A stretch of DNA of 64,000 nucleotides from CAVVAH01 sp963746175. Its GTDB lineage: Bacteria > Actinomycetota > Actinomycetes > JACCUZ01. The stretch covers positions 868,001 through 932,000 of the forward strand of contig CAVVAH010000008.1 in assembly GCA_963746175.1 (NCBI GenBank). Direction: 5' to 3'. Shown here one piece after another: positions 43,273 through 51,564 of the stretch. The notes beneath the pieces are model-generated. The model worked only from the letters and a program-made list of their open reading frames with translations. It did not search any database and had not been told where the DNA came from. How positions within the stretch are numbered: the stretch's first letter is position 1; each line of letters starts with the position of its first letter. Made by a program: the position numbers and the translations under genes.

Positions 43273-43437
43273 ATGGCCGGCGAGCAGATCAGTTGCGACC
43301 AGTGCGGCGAGATGATCGTCGGCGAGTTCTGGCTACTCGACGGCGACGGCCGGCGCGTAGAGGAGTCCGATCGGCCGGCGGCGTTCACGCTGCACCCGGA
43401 GTGCCTGGGGCCGTGGCGAGTGGCTCGCGGGGGCTAG
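43273..43437 (+). CDS. Small Cys-rich protein, possible zinc-binding
   Basis: This 54-residue frame starts at ATG 43273 and reads MAGEQISCDQCGEMIVGEFW, then LLDGDGRRVEESDRPAAFTL and HPECLGPWRVARGG. The CxxC (residues 8-11) and the later HxxC (41-44) form a plausible treble-clef or ribbon-like metal site with fitting spacing. No SD is clear and no named family is recognised. It is the first island gene after the left att copy and is not obviously decayed, unlike the sequence after it. A role as a small regulatory or adaptor protein is only a guess. Confidence 0.55.
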   Translation: MAGEQISCDQCGEMIVGEFWLLDGDGRRVEESDRPAAFTLHPECLGPWRVARGG

Positions 43438-43467
43438 TCCGGTCTGCGCCCTGACGATCACGACCGG

Positions 43468-43990
43468 TCAGACGGCCCGGACCTGGGCCCGGACCCGGAC
43501 GTCTGAGTGGCGCTCTTCCACGGCTGCCAGGGCGTCGTCGATGGCCTCCTGCGGCCCCTGCGACTGGCACGGTCCACGTGGTGCCTGACTCGCGACCCTG
43601 GCGTTCCCGGACCTCCACTCCGCGGTCCCGCAGCTCGTCGACCAGGACTCTGGCGAAGTAGGGCGGACCGGTGGACACCACATCGCGTTCGACGTACTCG
43701 TTGCGCGGAGCTTCCGCCCAGCGGGGGTCGATCAGCGAGGGATGGTTACCGGGCAGCCGACGATCGAGGCCCTGCTTCGCACGCTCCACCTGGTCGCGCT
43801 CCCAACCCAGCAGACCCGGATAGCCGGCCAGCAGCTGGCCGATCGTGCACTGATCGAACCGCTTCGAGCACCGGCATCGACCGCCGTCCAGCTCGCGATG
43901 GTCGACACGGATCTCGATCACATAGCGGAACGCGCGTGGACGGGACTTGAACGCCCGGTCGGCCCTCTCCCGTGCCTCCTCCAACCCCGA
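43468..43990 (-). pseudogene. Decayed gene of unknown function
   Basis: The minus strand has protein-like sequence split over two frames. One frame reads FKSRPRAFRYVIEIRVDHRE, IGQLLAGYPGLLGWERDQVE, NEYVERDVVSTGPPYFARVL and VDELRDRGVEVRERQ. Near 43590 it loses this character, and the neighbouring frame continues with PQEAIDDALAAVEERHSDVRVRAQVRAV to a stop at 43468. No start codon with a ribosome site is evident, and upstream sequence passes into the membrane-protein fragment next to it. It is most simply read as a frameshifted remnant; no family is recognised. Confidence 0.45.
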
Positions 43991-44253
43991 CGAAGAAGGC
44001 CAGCGGCGGGACGTTCTGCGCGGCTGCCGGGCAGCCGAGCCCAGGGCAGCAGCAACGACAGCCCGATGATCATGGCGGCCAGGAGGCCGCCCAGCAGGAA
44101 GACCCCAGACCGGCGCATGTCGGTCAGGGCAAGCACCCCTATCGCACCCAGTGCCGTCAGTGCGAACGGCAGCACTCGAGCCAGCACGCCGGAACCGACC
44201 AGGGGGCCGGCCGAACTCGGGTGATCGGTGGAGGACACAAGGGTGTTCTCCAC
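43918..44253 (-). pseudogene. Truncated membrane-protein fragment
   Basis: From GTG 44253 the frame reads VENTLVSSTDHPSSAGPLVG, then two clear helices, LARVLPFALTALGAIGVLAL and VFLLGGLLAAMIIGLSLLLP, ending WARLP. After that it turns into low-quality Arg/Gly-rich sequence to a stop at 43918. The paired helices ending LPWARLP recall the N-terminal membrane part of actinobacterial GGDEF or sensor proteins, but no signalling domain follows; the next frame contains NVPPLAFFVGVG. I read it as a gene broken by a frameshift soon after helix 2. A true small membrane protein cannot be excluded. Confidence 0.5.
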
Positions 44254-44552
44254 CCACAGCGCCGACGTGTTGAGGGATTGTGTACGGAGATGTACCGAAC
44301 TCGAGCCGAGGCTTTCCGGTCTCCGCGCCGCCGGCCAGCTCATTCGCTCCCAACGTTCGCGTGCACTGCTCGACGGGCGCCGGAGTGGCGGCCTCTCGGG
44401 CGATCGGGCCGAAAGACATGGTTCACCGGTGGCGGGCCAACGACGGAGACGAGGCACCGGGACCAGTGACGCGCGGCACGAGCACGGTCGCCGTCCCGAC
44501 CTGGTCCGCTGGAGGTCGGGCACGTGATTGCTTGGCGACGCGTTTCCCGGAC

Positions 44553-45095
44553 ATGTCGAAGGACTCTGGACGCCTGTCCGTCGTGACGCTGGCGGCAGCT
44601 GCGCTGATCATCGCCGGATGCAGCGCCGAACCAGCCACCCCTGAAGCCACCGGGCCACGATCACTATCCACAGCAGCAACGCCGCCTTCGCCTTCCGGCG
44701 GAACCCCCGCGCCAGACACGACCGGCTCCCCCACCAGCCTCGGCGTCACCATCACCACCGGGGACAGCGCATTTGGCGCGATCCTGTTCGACTCGGCGGG
44801 CCAGGCCATCTACCTGTTCGACACCGAAACGACCGGCCAGCCCGCGTGCTACGGCGCGTGCGCCAAGGCATGGCCACCGGTCCTCACCTCCGGTGCCCCA
44901 CAGGCAGCCCGCGCGACCCGAGCACAGCACCTGGGCACCACCGAACGCACCGACGGCACGACCCAGGTCACCTACGCCGGGCACCCGCTGTACTACTACG
45001 CGCACGAAGGTCCCGGACAGGTGCTCTGCCACAACGTGCGCGAGTTCGGCGGCCTCTGGCTCGTCGTCACACCCAGCGGCGGGCCCGCCGCCTGA
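44553..45095 (+). CDS. Lipoprotein with secreted repeat (PF03640/COG4315 type)
   Basis: This 180-residue lipoprotein starts at ATG 44553 (MSKDSGRLS). The signal VVTLAAAALIIAGCSAEP has lipobox IAGC (Cys near residue 23), followed by a Pro/Ser/Thr-rich linker of about 45 residues. The mature domain is the secreted repeat seen in COG4315 proteins: FGAILFDSAGQAIYLFDTETTGQPACYGACAKAWPPVLTSG, then VTYAGHPLYYYAHEGPGQVLCHNVREFGGLWLVVTPSG, giving the paired YLFD...C..AC...WPP and YYY...GG.W pattern. Function is unknown; such proteins are surface-exposed. It stands alone between decayed genes and a repeat-bearing gap in the island. Confidence 0.88.
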   Translation: MSKDSGRLSVVTLAAAALIIAGCSAEPATPEATGPRSLSTAATPPSPSGGTPAPDTTGSPTSLGVTITTGDSAFGAILFDSAGQAIYLFDTETTGQPACYGACAKAWPPVLTSGAPQAARATRAQHLGTTERTDGTTQVTYAGHPLYYYAHEGPGQVLCHNVREFGGLWLVVTPSGGPAA

Positions 45096-45551
45096 AGTCC
45101 CATCCGCGCATGCCGAGACCCGGGGGGTGGCCATCGACCCTCGGCCGACACACGTGTGCCGCATCCTGCGACACCGGCGCCCTGACCGGGATCCGTGCAT
45201 GAAGGTCGCTCGGGTACGTCCCCCCACCTTTCACCCACCATCAATGGCGTCGTATCAGGCCATCCGTCCGAGTCCGCCGGCTTTCGGTGCGTGGTCATCC
45301 GTGGCGGTGCAACTGCCGCCCCGCCGTCCAACGGCGGCAGTGGCCGCGGGCTTGTATTGATCTTGCTCTCTTGCCGTGGGCGCGTGTCGCGGAGCTGGCT
45401 ACCGGTCGGGAGAGGTAGGCGCGCCTCGAGACCCAGACGGGGCGCCGCTCCTACTGGGCGTGTCCCTGGTCGGCCGCAAGCGCGCTCGTCCGCCGAGGGA
45501 TGGGTGAAGCCGCGGTCAGCCCTGGCCCCGGATTGGCTCTCGCAGTCTTTG
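45096..45551. other. Intergenic gap carrying a diverged repeat
   Basis: No gene is supported. Positions 45226-45260 resemble 43121-43153 (shared TTCACC, ACCATCAAT, CGTCGTATCAGGC), and AGTCCGCCGGC recurs shortly after each copy. The two copies bracket the 2.1-kb block with the Cys-rich protein, broken genes and lipoprotein. Confidence 0.5.
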
Positions 45552-46004
45552 TCAGTGTCGAGGCATGAGCTCGATCGCCACTGGTCTCCCCGGTGACTCC
45601 GGAACGCAGCAGGTGAGGTCGTTGCGGCACTGCGCCAACGGGGGCTCGGCGTCAAGCGACGCGCGGACCGTGTCGAGCTGGGCGGAGAACTGCTGGAGCT
45701 CGGCGATCCTTTCGGCGATCTCCGCCTGCTTCTGTTCGACCAGCCGGCCGACGCGCTCGTGCGCGGCGCCGCAGTTGGTGCCGGCCCAGATCGGGATCAG
45801 CGCAGTGATCTGCTCGCAGCGCAGCCCCATTCGGCGGGCCCGGGTGATGAACCGCAGTCGGGCTGCCGCGTCGTCGGCATAGTCGCGGTAGCCGGCTGCC
45901 GTGCGAGCCGGAACGGCCATCAGCCCGACCCGTTCGTAGTACCGCACCGTCGAGGTCGGGACCCCCGCGGATTCGGCGAGCTCGGAGATCCGCACACGCC
46001 CCAC
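45552..46004 (-). CDS. MerR-family transcriptional regulator
   Basis: This 150-residue MerR protein (GTG 46004) has the winged helix VRISELAESAGVPTSTVRYYERVGLMAVPARTAAGYRDY (residues 4-42) and the dimerisation helix beginning ARRMGLRCEQITALIPIW. Cys residues lie in GTNCGAAH and in the C-terminal CRNDLTCCVPESPG, the kind of Cys layout found in metal- or redox-sensing MerR proteins. The longer frame upstream would run through a palindromic operator, so the GTG next to VGRVRI is preferred. It is divergent from the cupin gene; the MerR-type promoter between them is its likely target. Confidence 0.9.
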   Translation of the reverse strand: MGRVRISELAESAGVPTSTVRYYERVGLMAVPARTAAGYRDYADDAAARLRFITRARRMGLRCEQITALIPIWAGTNCGAAHERVGRLVEQKQAEIAERIAELQQFSAQLDTVRASLDAEPPLAQCRNDLTCCVPESPGRPVAIELMPRH

Positions 46005-46012
46005 GGTAAACC

Positions 46013-46070
46013 TTGCATCCGGGTGCAGGGTCAAGGTCTTGACTTTGCACCCGAGTGCAAGTTCTACCTT
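46013..46070 (+). promoter_or_regulatory. MerR-type promoter and operator of the cupin gene
   Basis: TTGACT (46039-46044) and TACCTT (46065-46070) are separated by 20 bp, the overlong spacing typical of MerR-activated promoters. The dyad TTGCAC-CCGA-GTGCAA (46045-46060) fills the spacer. A weaker copy, TTGCATCCGGGTGCAG, lies at 46013-46028, just before the regulator's own start. Confidence 0.75.
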
Positions 46071-46117
46071 CCAGATCGCGACCGGACACTCCGGTCTCCA
46101 GACCCGGGAGGGACGCC

Positions 46118-46474
46118 ATGGGAACCTTCAGCCGCGACAACACCGAGCTCGCCGTCGACATGGACGGGGCCGGCCAGCAGCATCGTGCCGAGGCGGGCGG
46201 GATGACCATCGCCCTCGAGCGATGGAACGCCGGACTCGACACCGCCGAGTGGTTCGCCGACCTGCCCGGCGGCGCCTGCCAGGAGCCGCACTGGGGCTAC
46301 TGCCTCCAGGGCAAGGTGACCATGAGGTACAGCGACGGTGAGACCGAGGTCCTCACCGCCGGCCAGGCCTACTACATCAGGCCCGGCCACAACGCCCACA
46401 TCGACGACGACGCCGAGTTCGTCGAGTTCACCAGGGCCGACCGGACGCCCGGCATCAACACCGTCGAGCTGTAG
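46118..46474 (+). CDS. Cupin-domain protein
   Basis: This 118-residue single-domain cupin reads ALERWNAGLDTAEWFADLPGGACQEPHWGYCLQGKVTMRYSDGETEVLTAGQAYYIRPGHNAHIDDDAEFVEFT. Motif 1 survives around EPHWGYCLQGKVTMRY and motif 2 around AYYIRPGHNAHI. Only some of the classical metal-binding His positions are present, so binding rather than catalysis is possible. ATG 46118 has GGGAGG 6 nt upstream. It is transcribed from the MerR-type promoter and so is the probable target of the divergent MerR protein, perhaps binding the same inducer. Confidence 0.85.
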   Translation: MGTFSRDNTELAVDMDGAGQQHRAEAGGMTIALERWNAGLDTAEWFADLPGGACQEPHWGYCLQGKVTMRYSDGETEVLTAGQAYYIRPGHNAHIDDDAEFVEFTRADRTPGINTVEL

Positions 46475-46701
46475 CCGGGCTTCGACGTCCTCGCCCGCCA
46501 CCATCGAACCGGCACGGCACGCTTGCCGAAATTCGGGCCCGGCGACCAGCCAAGGTTGGGTTTGTGACGTGGTGTTCTGCTTCGAGGTATCTCCGCACCG
46601 CGTCGAGGAGAACATCCCGGCGCCGTTTGTCCCATCGTTGCCATCTGACCCAACCGGAGTGATGCGGGAAGCGCTGCCTCGGCTCGTGCGATGATCCGCG
46701 A

Positions 46702-48357
46702 GTGACCGCACAGGTCCCAGAGCTCGTCGCCGATGGTCGCTCCGCGCTACGTCGCGGCGACGCAGCGACCGCTCGGCTCATCTTCGAACGCGCACCGACC
46801 GAACCAGCATCCGGTGATGTGATCGAGGGGTTGGCCCGCGCCTCCTATCTCGAGCGCGACTATTCGCGGGCCATCGAGGATTGGGAGCGCGCGTACGCCG
46901 CCCACCGCGACGCCGGGGACCTGCTCGGCGCCGTGCGCGTCGCACGGACACTCGCCTACATGCACGGCGCGATCCTCGGCGACGCCGCGGTCATGAGCGG
47001 GTGGCTGGCCCGCGCGACGACGCTGCTGGGGGACGGGAAGTCGCGCGAAGGCGGGTGGGTGACGCTCCAGCGCGGGATGTTCGAGGGCGACCGTGCCCGG
47101 AAGGAACTGCACTTCCGCGCGGCGCTCGAGGTGGCTCGCCGTTTCGGTGACGCTGACTTGGAATTCGGGACGCTCGCGTATCTCGGGGCGAGCCTCGTCC
47201 ATGCTGACCGGACCGAGGAGGGCATGTTGCTGCTCGACGAGGCCCTCGCGGCGGTGGCGGGCAGTGAGGTGGACGACTTCTGTGTCCTGGAGGAGATCTT
47301 CTGCCAGTTGTTCTCGGCTTGCGAGCGGGCGCACGACGTCACGCGCGCGGATCAGTGGATCCGCATCGGTGAGGCGATTGCCGAGCGACGACGGCTGCCG
47401 GCGGTCTCGGCGTTCTGCCGCACGCACTACGGCGGGCTGCTGACCACCGCCGGTCGGTGGCTCGAGGCGGACGTCGCGCTGACCGAAGCCGTCCGGCTCT
47501 GGGGCCTGGGTCAGCGTTACCTGCGCGGCGGTGCACTGGCGCGGTTGGCTGACCTGCGGGTCCGGCAAGGGCGCTTCGAGGAGGCCGAGCAGCTGCTCGA
47601 CGGCATCCACGACGACGTCGACGCCGCCCGTCCGCTCGCGGCCATCCAGCTCGCCAGGGGAGACGTCTCACTCGCCAGAGACACCATCGAGCGCGCCCTG
47701 GACCAATTCGACCCGCTGAGTACGGCAACTGCGCCGCTGGTGAGCCTGCTCGTCGACGTCTATCTCGCCGGCGACCTGCTCGATCAGGCCGAGGTCGCGG
47801 TGGACAGGCTGGTGGCCTGCGCAGCCCGTCACGCGAGCCCCTATCTGCTCGCCGTCGCGGCGCTGGCGCGCGGGCGGCTCAGTCTCGCGACGGGCGTGGG
47901 CGACCCGCAGGCGTGCTTGCGTGAAGCCCTCCTCGGATTTGCCCAGGCCCAGATGCCGATGGAGCTGGCCCACTCCCGGCTCGAACTCGCCAAGGTGCTG
48001 CTCACGGACCGTCCCGAGGTGGCCATGGCCGAAGCGCGGGCCGCGATGGAAGCGTTCGACCGACTTCAGGCGGCCCGCGACGCGGACTCGGCCGCCGCGG
48101 TGTTGCGGTCGCTCGGGGTGCGGACCGCGTCGGCCAGGAAGGGTGGCGGACTACTGACCAAGCGCGAAGCCGAGGTGCTCGACCTGCTGGGCCTCGGGCT
48201 GTCCAACCCGGAAATCTCCGAGCGCCTCTTCATCAGCCGCAAGACCGTCGAGCACCACGTCGGCAACATCCTCGCCAAGCTCGGCCTGCGCAGCCGGGCC
48301 GCGGCCGCCGCCGCAGCCGCGGGCTACGCCGCCCGCTCGAAACAAGGCGCGGAATAG
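46702..48357 (+). CDS. LuxR-type regulator with TPR-like repeats
   Basis: This 551-residue protein consists mostly of helical tetratricopeptide-like repeats (residues about 1-460), for example RSALRRGDAATARLIFERAP, YLERDYSRAIEDWERAYAAH and RQGRFEEAEQLLDGIHDDVD. It ends in a LuxR/GerE helix-turn-helix: LTKREAEVLDLLGLGLSNPEISERLFISRKTVEHHVGNILAKLGLRSRAAAAAAAA (about 485-540). It has no N-terminal ATPase, so it is shorter than LAL/MalT regulators. The GTG start at 46702 lacks a strong SD. The FAD monooxygenase starts 70 bp downstream on the same strand, so it probably regulates, and is co-transcribed with, that gene. Confidence 0.9.
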   Translation: MTAQVPELVADGRSALRRGDAATARLIFERAPTEPASGDVIEGLARASYLERDYSRAIEDWERAYAAHRDAGDLLGAVRVARTLAYMHGAILGDAAVMSGWLARATTLLGDGKSREGGWVTLQRGMFEGDRARKELHFRAALEVARRFGDADLEFGTLAYLGASLVHADRTEEGMLLLDEALAAVAGSEVDDFCVLEEIFCQLFSACERAHDVTRADQWIRIGEAIAERRRLPAVSAFCRTHYGGLLTTAGRWLEADVALTEAVRLWGLGQRYLRGGALARLADLRVRQGRFEEAEQLLDGIHDDVDAARPLAAIQLARGDVSLARDTIERALDQFDPLSTATAPLVSLLVDVYLAGDLLDQAEVAVDRLVACAARHASPYLLAVAALARGRLSLATGVGDPQACLREALLGFAQAQMPMELAHSRLELAKVLLTDRPEVAMAEARAAMEAFDRLQAARDADSAAAVLRSLGVRTASARKGGGLLTKREAEVLDLLGLGLSNPEISERLFISRKTVEHHVGNILAKLGLRSRAAAAAAAAGYAARSKQGAE

Positions 48358-48427
48358 GGGAACTCCCCGATCCCGCTACGCCCGGCTCCCGTCATCGTCA
48401 GACCACCGACGAGGTGGAGGACGAGAC

Positions 48428-49648
48428 ATGGACACGACCTACGACGTGATTGTTGTGGGAGCACGATGCGCCGGCGCACCAACCGCGATGCTGCTGGCTC
48501 GCAAGGGATATCACGTGCTGCTGGTCGACCAGGCATCGTTTCCGAGCGACACCCTCTCGACGCACATGATCCATGCGCCGGGCGTGGCCGCGCTGAGCCG
48601 CTGGGGGCTGCTCGACCAGGTAGTTGCCTCCGGGTGCCCGCCGGTCGACACCTACTCGTTCGACTTCGGGCCGTTCACGATCAGGGGCACGCCGCGACCG
48701 CATGACGGCAGCTCCACGGCGTATGCGCCGCGCCGGACGATCCTCGACAAGATCCTCGTCGACGCCGCTGACCGCGGCGGGGTCGAGGTTCGCGAGCGCT
48801 TCACCGTCGACGAGGTGGTCGTCGAAGACGGCGCGGTCGTCGGCGTCCGGGGCCACGGCGAGGACGGCAGGCAGGTGACCGAGAGAGCCCGCGTCGTGGT
48901 CGGCGCCGACGGGCGCAACTCCCACGTCGCGAAGGCCGTGGACATCGAGCAATACCACAACAAGCCGAAACTGCAGTGGAGCTACTACACCTACTGGCGC
49001 GACCTGCCGGTCGACGGTTTCGAGATCTTCGTCCGTCCCGACCGGGGGTGGGCCGCGGTGTCGACGAACGACGGGGTGACCATGCTCGTCGTCGGGTGGC
49101 CGTTCGCCGAGTCGATGGCCTACAAGGCCGACTTCGAGGCCAACTACCTCAAGACCCTCGAGCTCGCGCCCGAGTTCGCCGAGCGAGTCCGCGCCGCGAC
49201 GCGGGTAGAGCGGTTCTACGGCGGGTCAGTCCCGAACTTCTTCCGCAAGCCCTTCGGCTCCGGATGGGCGCTGGTCGGTGACGCTGGCTACAACAAGGAC
49301 CCCATCACCGCCCAGGGGATCAGCGACGCGTTCCGCGACGCGGAGCTCTGCTCCGCGGCCTTGGACGAGACGTTCACCGGCCGGCGCTCGTATGACGAGG
49401 CGATGGCCGACTACCAGCGGACCCGCGACACCCACGTGCTGCCGGTCTTCGAGTTCACGACGCAACTGGCCACACTCGAAGCCCCGCCCGAGCAAATGCA
49501 GCAGCTGCTAGGCGCCGTGCACGGCAACCAGAACGCCATGGACGACTTCGTGAGTCTCACCGCCGGAACCGTGTCGCCGGTCGAGTTCTTCGAGACCGAG
49601 AACATCGGGCAAATCCTCGGCGCCGCCCAGGCGGCGTACGCGACCTGA
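48428..49648 (+). CDS. FAD-dependent monooxygenase/oxidoreductase
   Basis: This 406-residue flavoprotein of the group A (PHBH-like) type has the Rossmann FAD motif YDVIVVGARCAGAPTAMLLARKGYHVLLVDQ at the N-terminus (GxRxxG variant). The second motif RVVVGADGRNSHVAKAV lies near residue 160 and the third, GWALVGDAGYNKDPITAQGISDAFRDAELCS, near residue 280. The geranylgeranyl reductase-like family shares this layout, so a reductase is possible. The substrate cannot be read. GAGGTGGAGGACGAG precedes the ATG. The YCII-like gene starts 12 bp after the stop, and the two form a small operon behind the LuxR regulator. Confidence 0.9.
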   Translation: MDTTYDVIVVGARCAGAPTAMLLARKGYHVLLVDQASFPSDTLSTHMIHAPGVAALSRWGLLDQVVASGCPPVDTYSFDFGPFTIRGTPRPHDGSSTAYAPRRTILDKILVDAADRGGVEVRERFTVDEVVVEDGAVVGVRGHGEDGRQVTERARVVVGADGRNSHVAKAVDIEQYHNKPKLQWSYYTYWRDLPVDGFEIFVRPDRGWAAVSTNDGVTMLVVGWPFAESMAYKADFEANYLKTLELAPEFAERVRAATRVERFYGGSVPNFFRKPFGSGWALVGDAGYNKDPITAQGISDAFRDAELCSAALDETFTGRRSYDEAMADYQRTRDTHVLPVFEFTTQLATLEAPPEQMQQLLGAVHGNQNAMDDFVSLTAGTVSPVEFFETENIGQILGAAQAAYAT

Positions 49649-49660
49649 AGGGAGCAACCA

Positions 49661-49990
49661 ATGAGCCTGTTCGCCGTCATCCGTGAGGCCGGTCCGAGCT
49701 GGACCGAAGGAAAAGGCGCCTTCGAACAGCCCGCGGTGAACGACCACGCAGCCTTCATGAACAAGCTCGCAGAGGATGGCTTCGTGCTGTTCGCCGGCCC
49801 GCTCGCCGGCAGCGAACACGACCGCATCCGAGTGCTTCTGATCGCGGAGGCCGCCAGCGAAACCGACATCCACCGCCGTCTCGCCGACGACCCCTGGCTA
49901 CGCACACAACGACTGGTGACCACGAGCGTCGAGCCGTGGAATCTTCTCGTCGGCGCAGAGCGCCTCGGCGCGCAGCCAGCGGCCTACTGA
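49661..49990 (+). CDS. YCII-related protein
   Basis: This 109-residue protein has the YCII/DGPF fold seen in a ferredoxin-like barrel: SLFAVIREAGPSWTEGKGAFEQPAVNDHAAFMNKLAEDGFVLFAGPLAGSEHDRIRVLLIAEAASETDIHRRLADDPWLRTQRLVTTSVEPWNLLVG. The conserved His of NDHAAFM and the Asp of ADDPW match the family's proposed His-Asp pair. The start has AAGGGAG upstream. Some members act on small organics in oxidative pathways; here it follows the FAD enzyme by 12 bp and may act on its product, which is inference. Confidence 0.85.
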   Translation: MSLFAVIREAGPSWTEGKGAFEQPAVNDHAAFMNKLAEDGFVLFAGPLAGSEHDRIRVLLIAEAASETDIHRRLADDPWLRTQRLVTTSVEPWNLLVGAERLGAQPAAY

Positions 49991-50630
49991 GCTGGAAGTC
50001 AGCTGCCACTGACCCGTGAATGTCCTTTCGTCGCCAGGCGTCAGCACCGGGCCAAGCCCGGTTGGAGTTGGGCATTCCTCGAGGTCTCATGCTCGTTACA
50101 ACGAAGGCACGGGGGGCCTCGTCGACGTTTCCTACGACGGGCACATCGGCGAGTTGTCGGCTGAACCTGGTGGGAAGCTTGCCGCGCTCCGTCAGCCATC
50201 GGCCTTTCCGGGAGGCTTCACCCGAACGCGAAGCGTCCACCGAGGGGGATGCCGATGGCGTATGCATCGGAGGCAGGCCCACCTGTCGGCTTCTTGGCGC
50301 GGTAAGTCCGGCTTCGCCAGGCCGTCGATCGGCCCGGCAGGAGGGTCGATGAAGGTCTTCGCCGAGGTCAGACGGCCGGACGGTGGTCGCCGTCCACAGC
50401 TGCTCCTTCAGGTTCGAGCAGAGCGCTCGGGTCGAGCCGCCGCGGCTCGGCAGCGTCCGGCGACGCCCTCGCCGGGGCGTCGATGATGGTGATCCGCCGT
50501 GGACCGCTCTGGACGGAGTCCCGCCGTACGGGGACGGGCGCAACGGCTCTTCCTCGTCGGCGAAGTCTGCACATCACCGAGGCTTGCCGATCATTCGACT
50601 CGCCAGCGGCCGGTTCGTCGGGTCGAACCT
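49991..50630. other. Gene-poor interval in the island
   Basis: Several overlapping open frames exist on both strands, but none has a ribosome site, a domain or normal amino-acid composition. The short piece RQLADVPVVGNVDEAPRAFV on the minus strand (near 50100-50160) is the only protein-like stretch. I see no supported gene; it may be decayed sequence. Confidence 0.4.
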
Positions 50631-51486
50631 TCAGGTGCCGGTGTGTCGGAGGAGAAAGGCGATGGTCGCCTCGATGACGGCGGGGGTGATGGCGTGGTCG
50701 GTGTCGGGGAGGACGGCGAGTTCACCGGACGGCAAGTTGCGGTAGGCGAGCGCGCCCTCCTCGACCGAGCAGAAGGGGTCGCGGTCGCCGGTGAGGATCA
50801 GCGTCGGTGCGGTGATCGACCGGAAGTCGTCGAGGGTGTAGCCCGGCGAACGGGTGGCGCGATCGAAGAAGATGCGCACGTACTCCCGCCAGTGGCCCTC
50901 ACCCTGGGCGCTGTCGTAGTCGGCCTTCATGAGCGCCAGCGTGGCGGCCATCGGCGGCATCGACTGCAAGGCCCGTTCAGCGGCATCGGGATCGCCCTCG
51001 GTGGCCTCGGGGCTGCCACCAAACAGCACGCGGCCCATCTCGAAGATCGGCGCCTCCGGAACGAAAATGTCGTAGCCCGCGTGTGCCGCCAGCGCCCGGA
51101 CGGCCTCCGGTTGGCGGATGGCCACCACCGTCGCGATGGCGGCGCCATCGGAGAACCCCGCCAATAACGGACGACCAAGGCCGAGCGAGTCGATGAGCGC
51201 CATTACGTCGTCGGCAAGTAGCGCGTAGGACACGGTGCCGGCGGTGTGCACGGTGGCGCCGCTGCCCGCGCGTGTCGGGGGCGATGACCCGGAAGTGCTT
51301 GGCGAGCGTGGCAATCTGGTGCACGTAGGCGACTGGACTGTCCGCCCAGGCGGGTCCGGTCGAGACGAACCCGCCGTGGAGCAGGACCAGCGGCGGTCCG
51401 TCGCCGGCATCGACGTATGCGATGTCGGTGCCGTTGGCTCGGACGAGCTGGGCTCCCCGTTCGGCGAGGGTTGCTTCGGTGATCAC
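50631..51486 (-). pseudogene. Alpha/beta hydrolase with one frameshift
   Basis: The N-terminal part runs from GTG 51486 (SD AAGGGAG): VITEATLAERGAQLVRANGT, YVDAGDGPPLVLLHGGFVST and FRVIAPDTRG. Near 51270 an extra base moves the continuation into the next frame: SGATVHTAGTVSYALLADDVMALIDSLGLG, the nucleophile elbow GFSDGAA, then LILTGDRDPF (Asp) and LPDTDHAITP (His) to a stop at 50631. All three catalytic residues survive, so a single-base indel is the only lesion. It is either a recent pseudogene or a sequencing error. It lies downstream of the HD-GYP/LuxR gene on the same strand, 78 bp away. Confidence 0.75.
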
Positions 51487-51564
51487 GGGTGGGCTCCCTT
51501 CAGCGGTCCACCGGATCGTGCGCCCCGGCGTGGCCTTCGGCATGGGGGGTTCACCCCATCTTCG

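Noticed and set aside
43385..44419. One 344-residue minus-strand gene
   Set aside because: Protein-like character shifts between frames along its length; the first 150 residues look like a shadow of the membrane-protein fragment. Treated as two remnants.
50016..50580. Open frames on both strands in the 640-bp island gap
   Set aside because: No ribosome sites, no motifs, biased composition.
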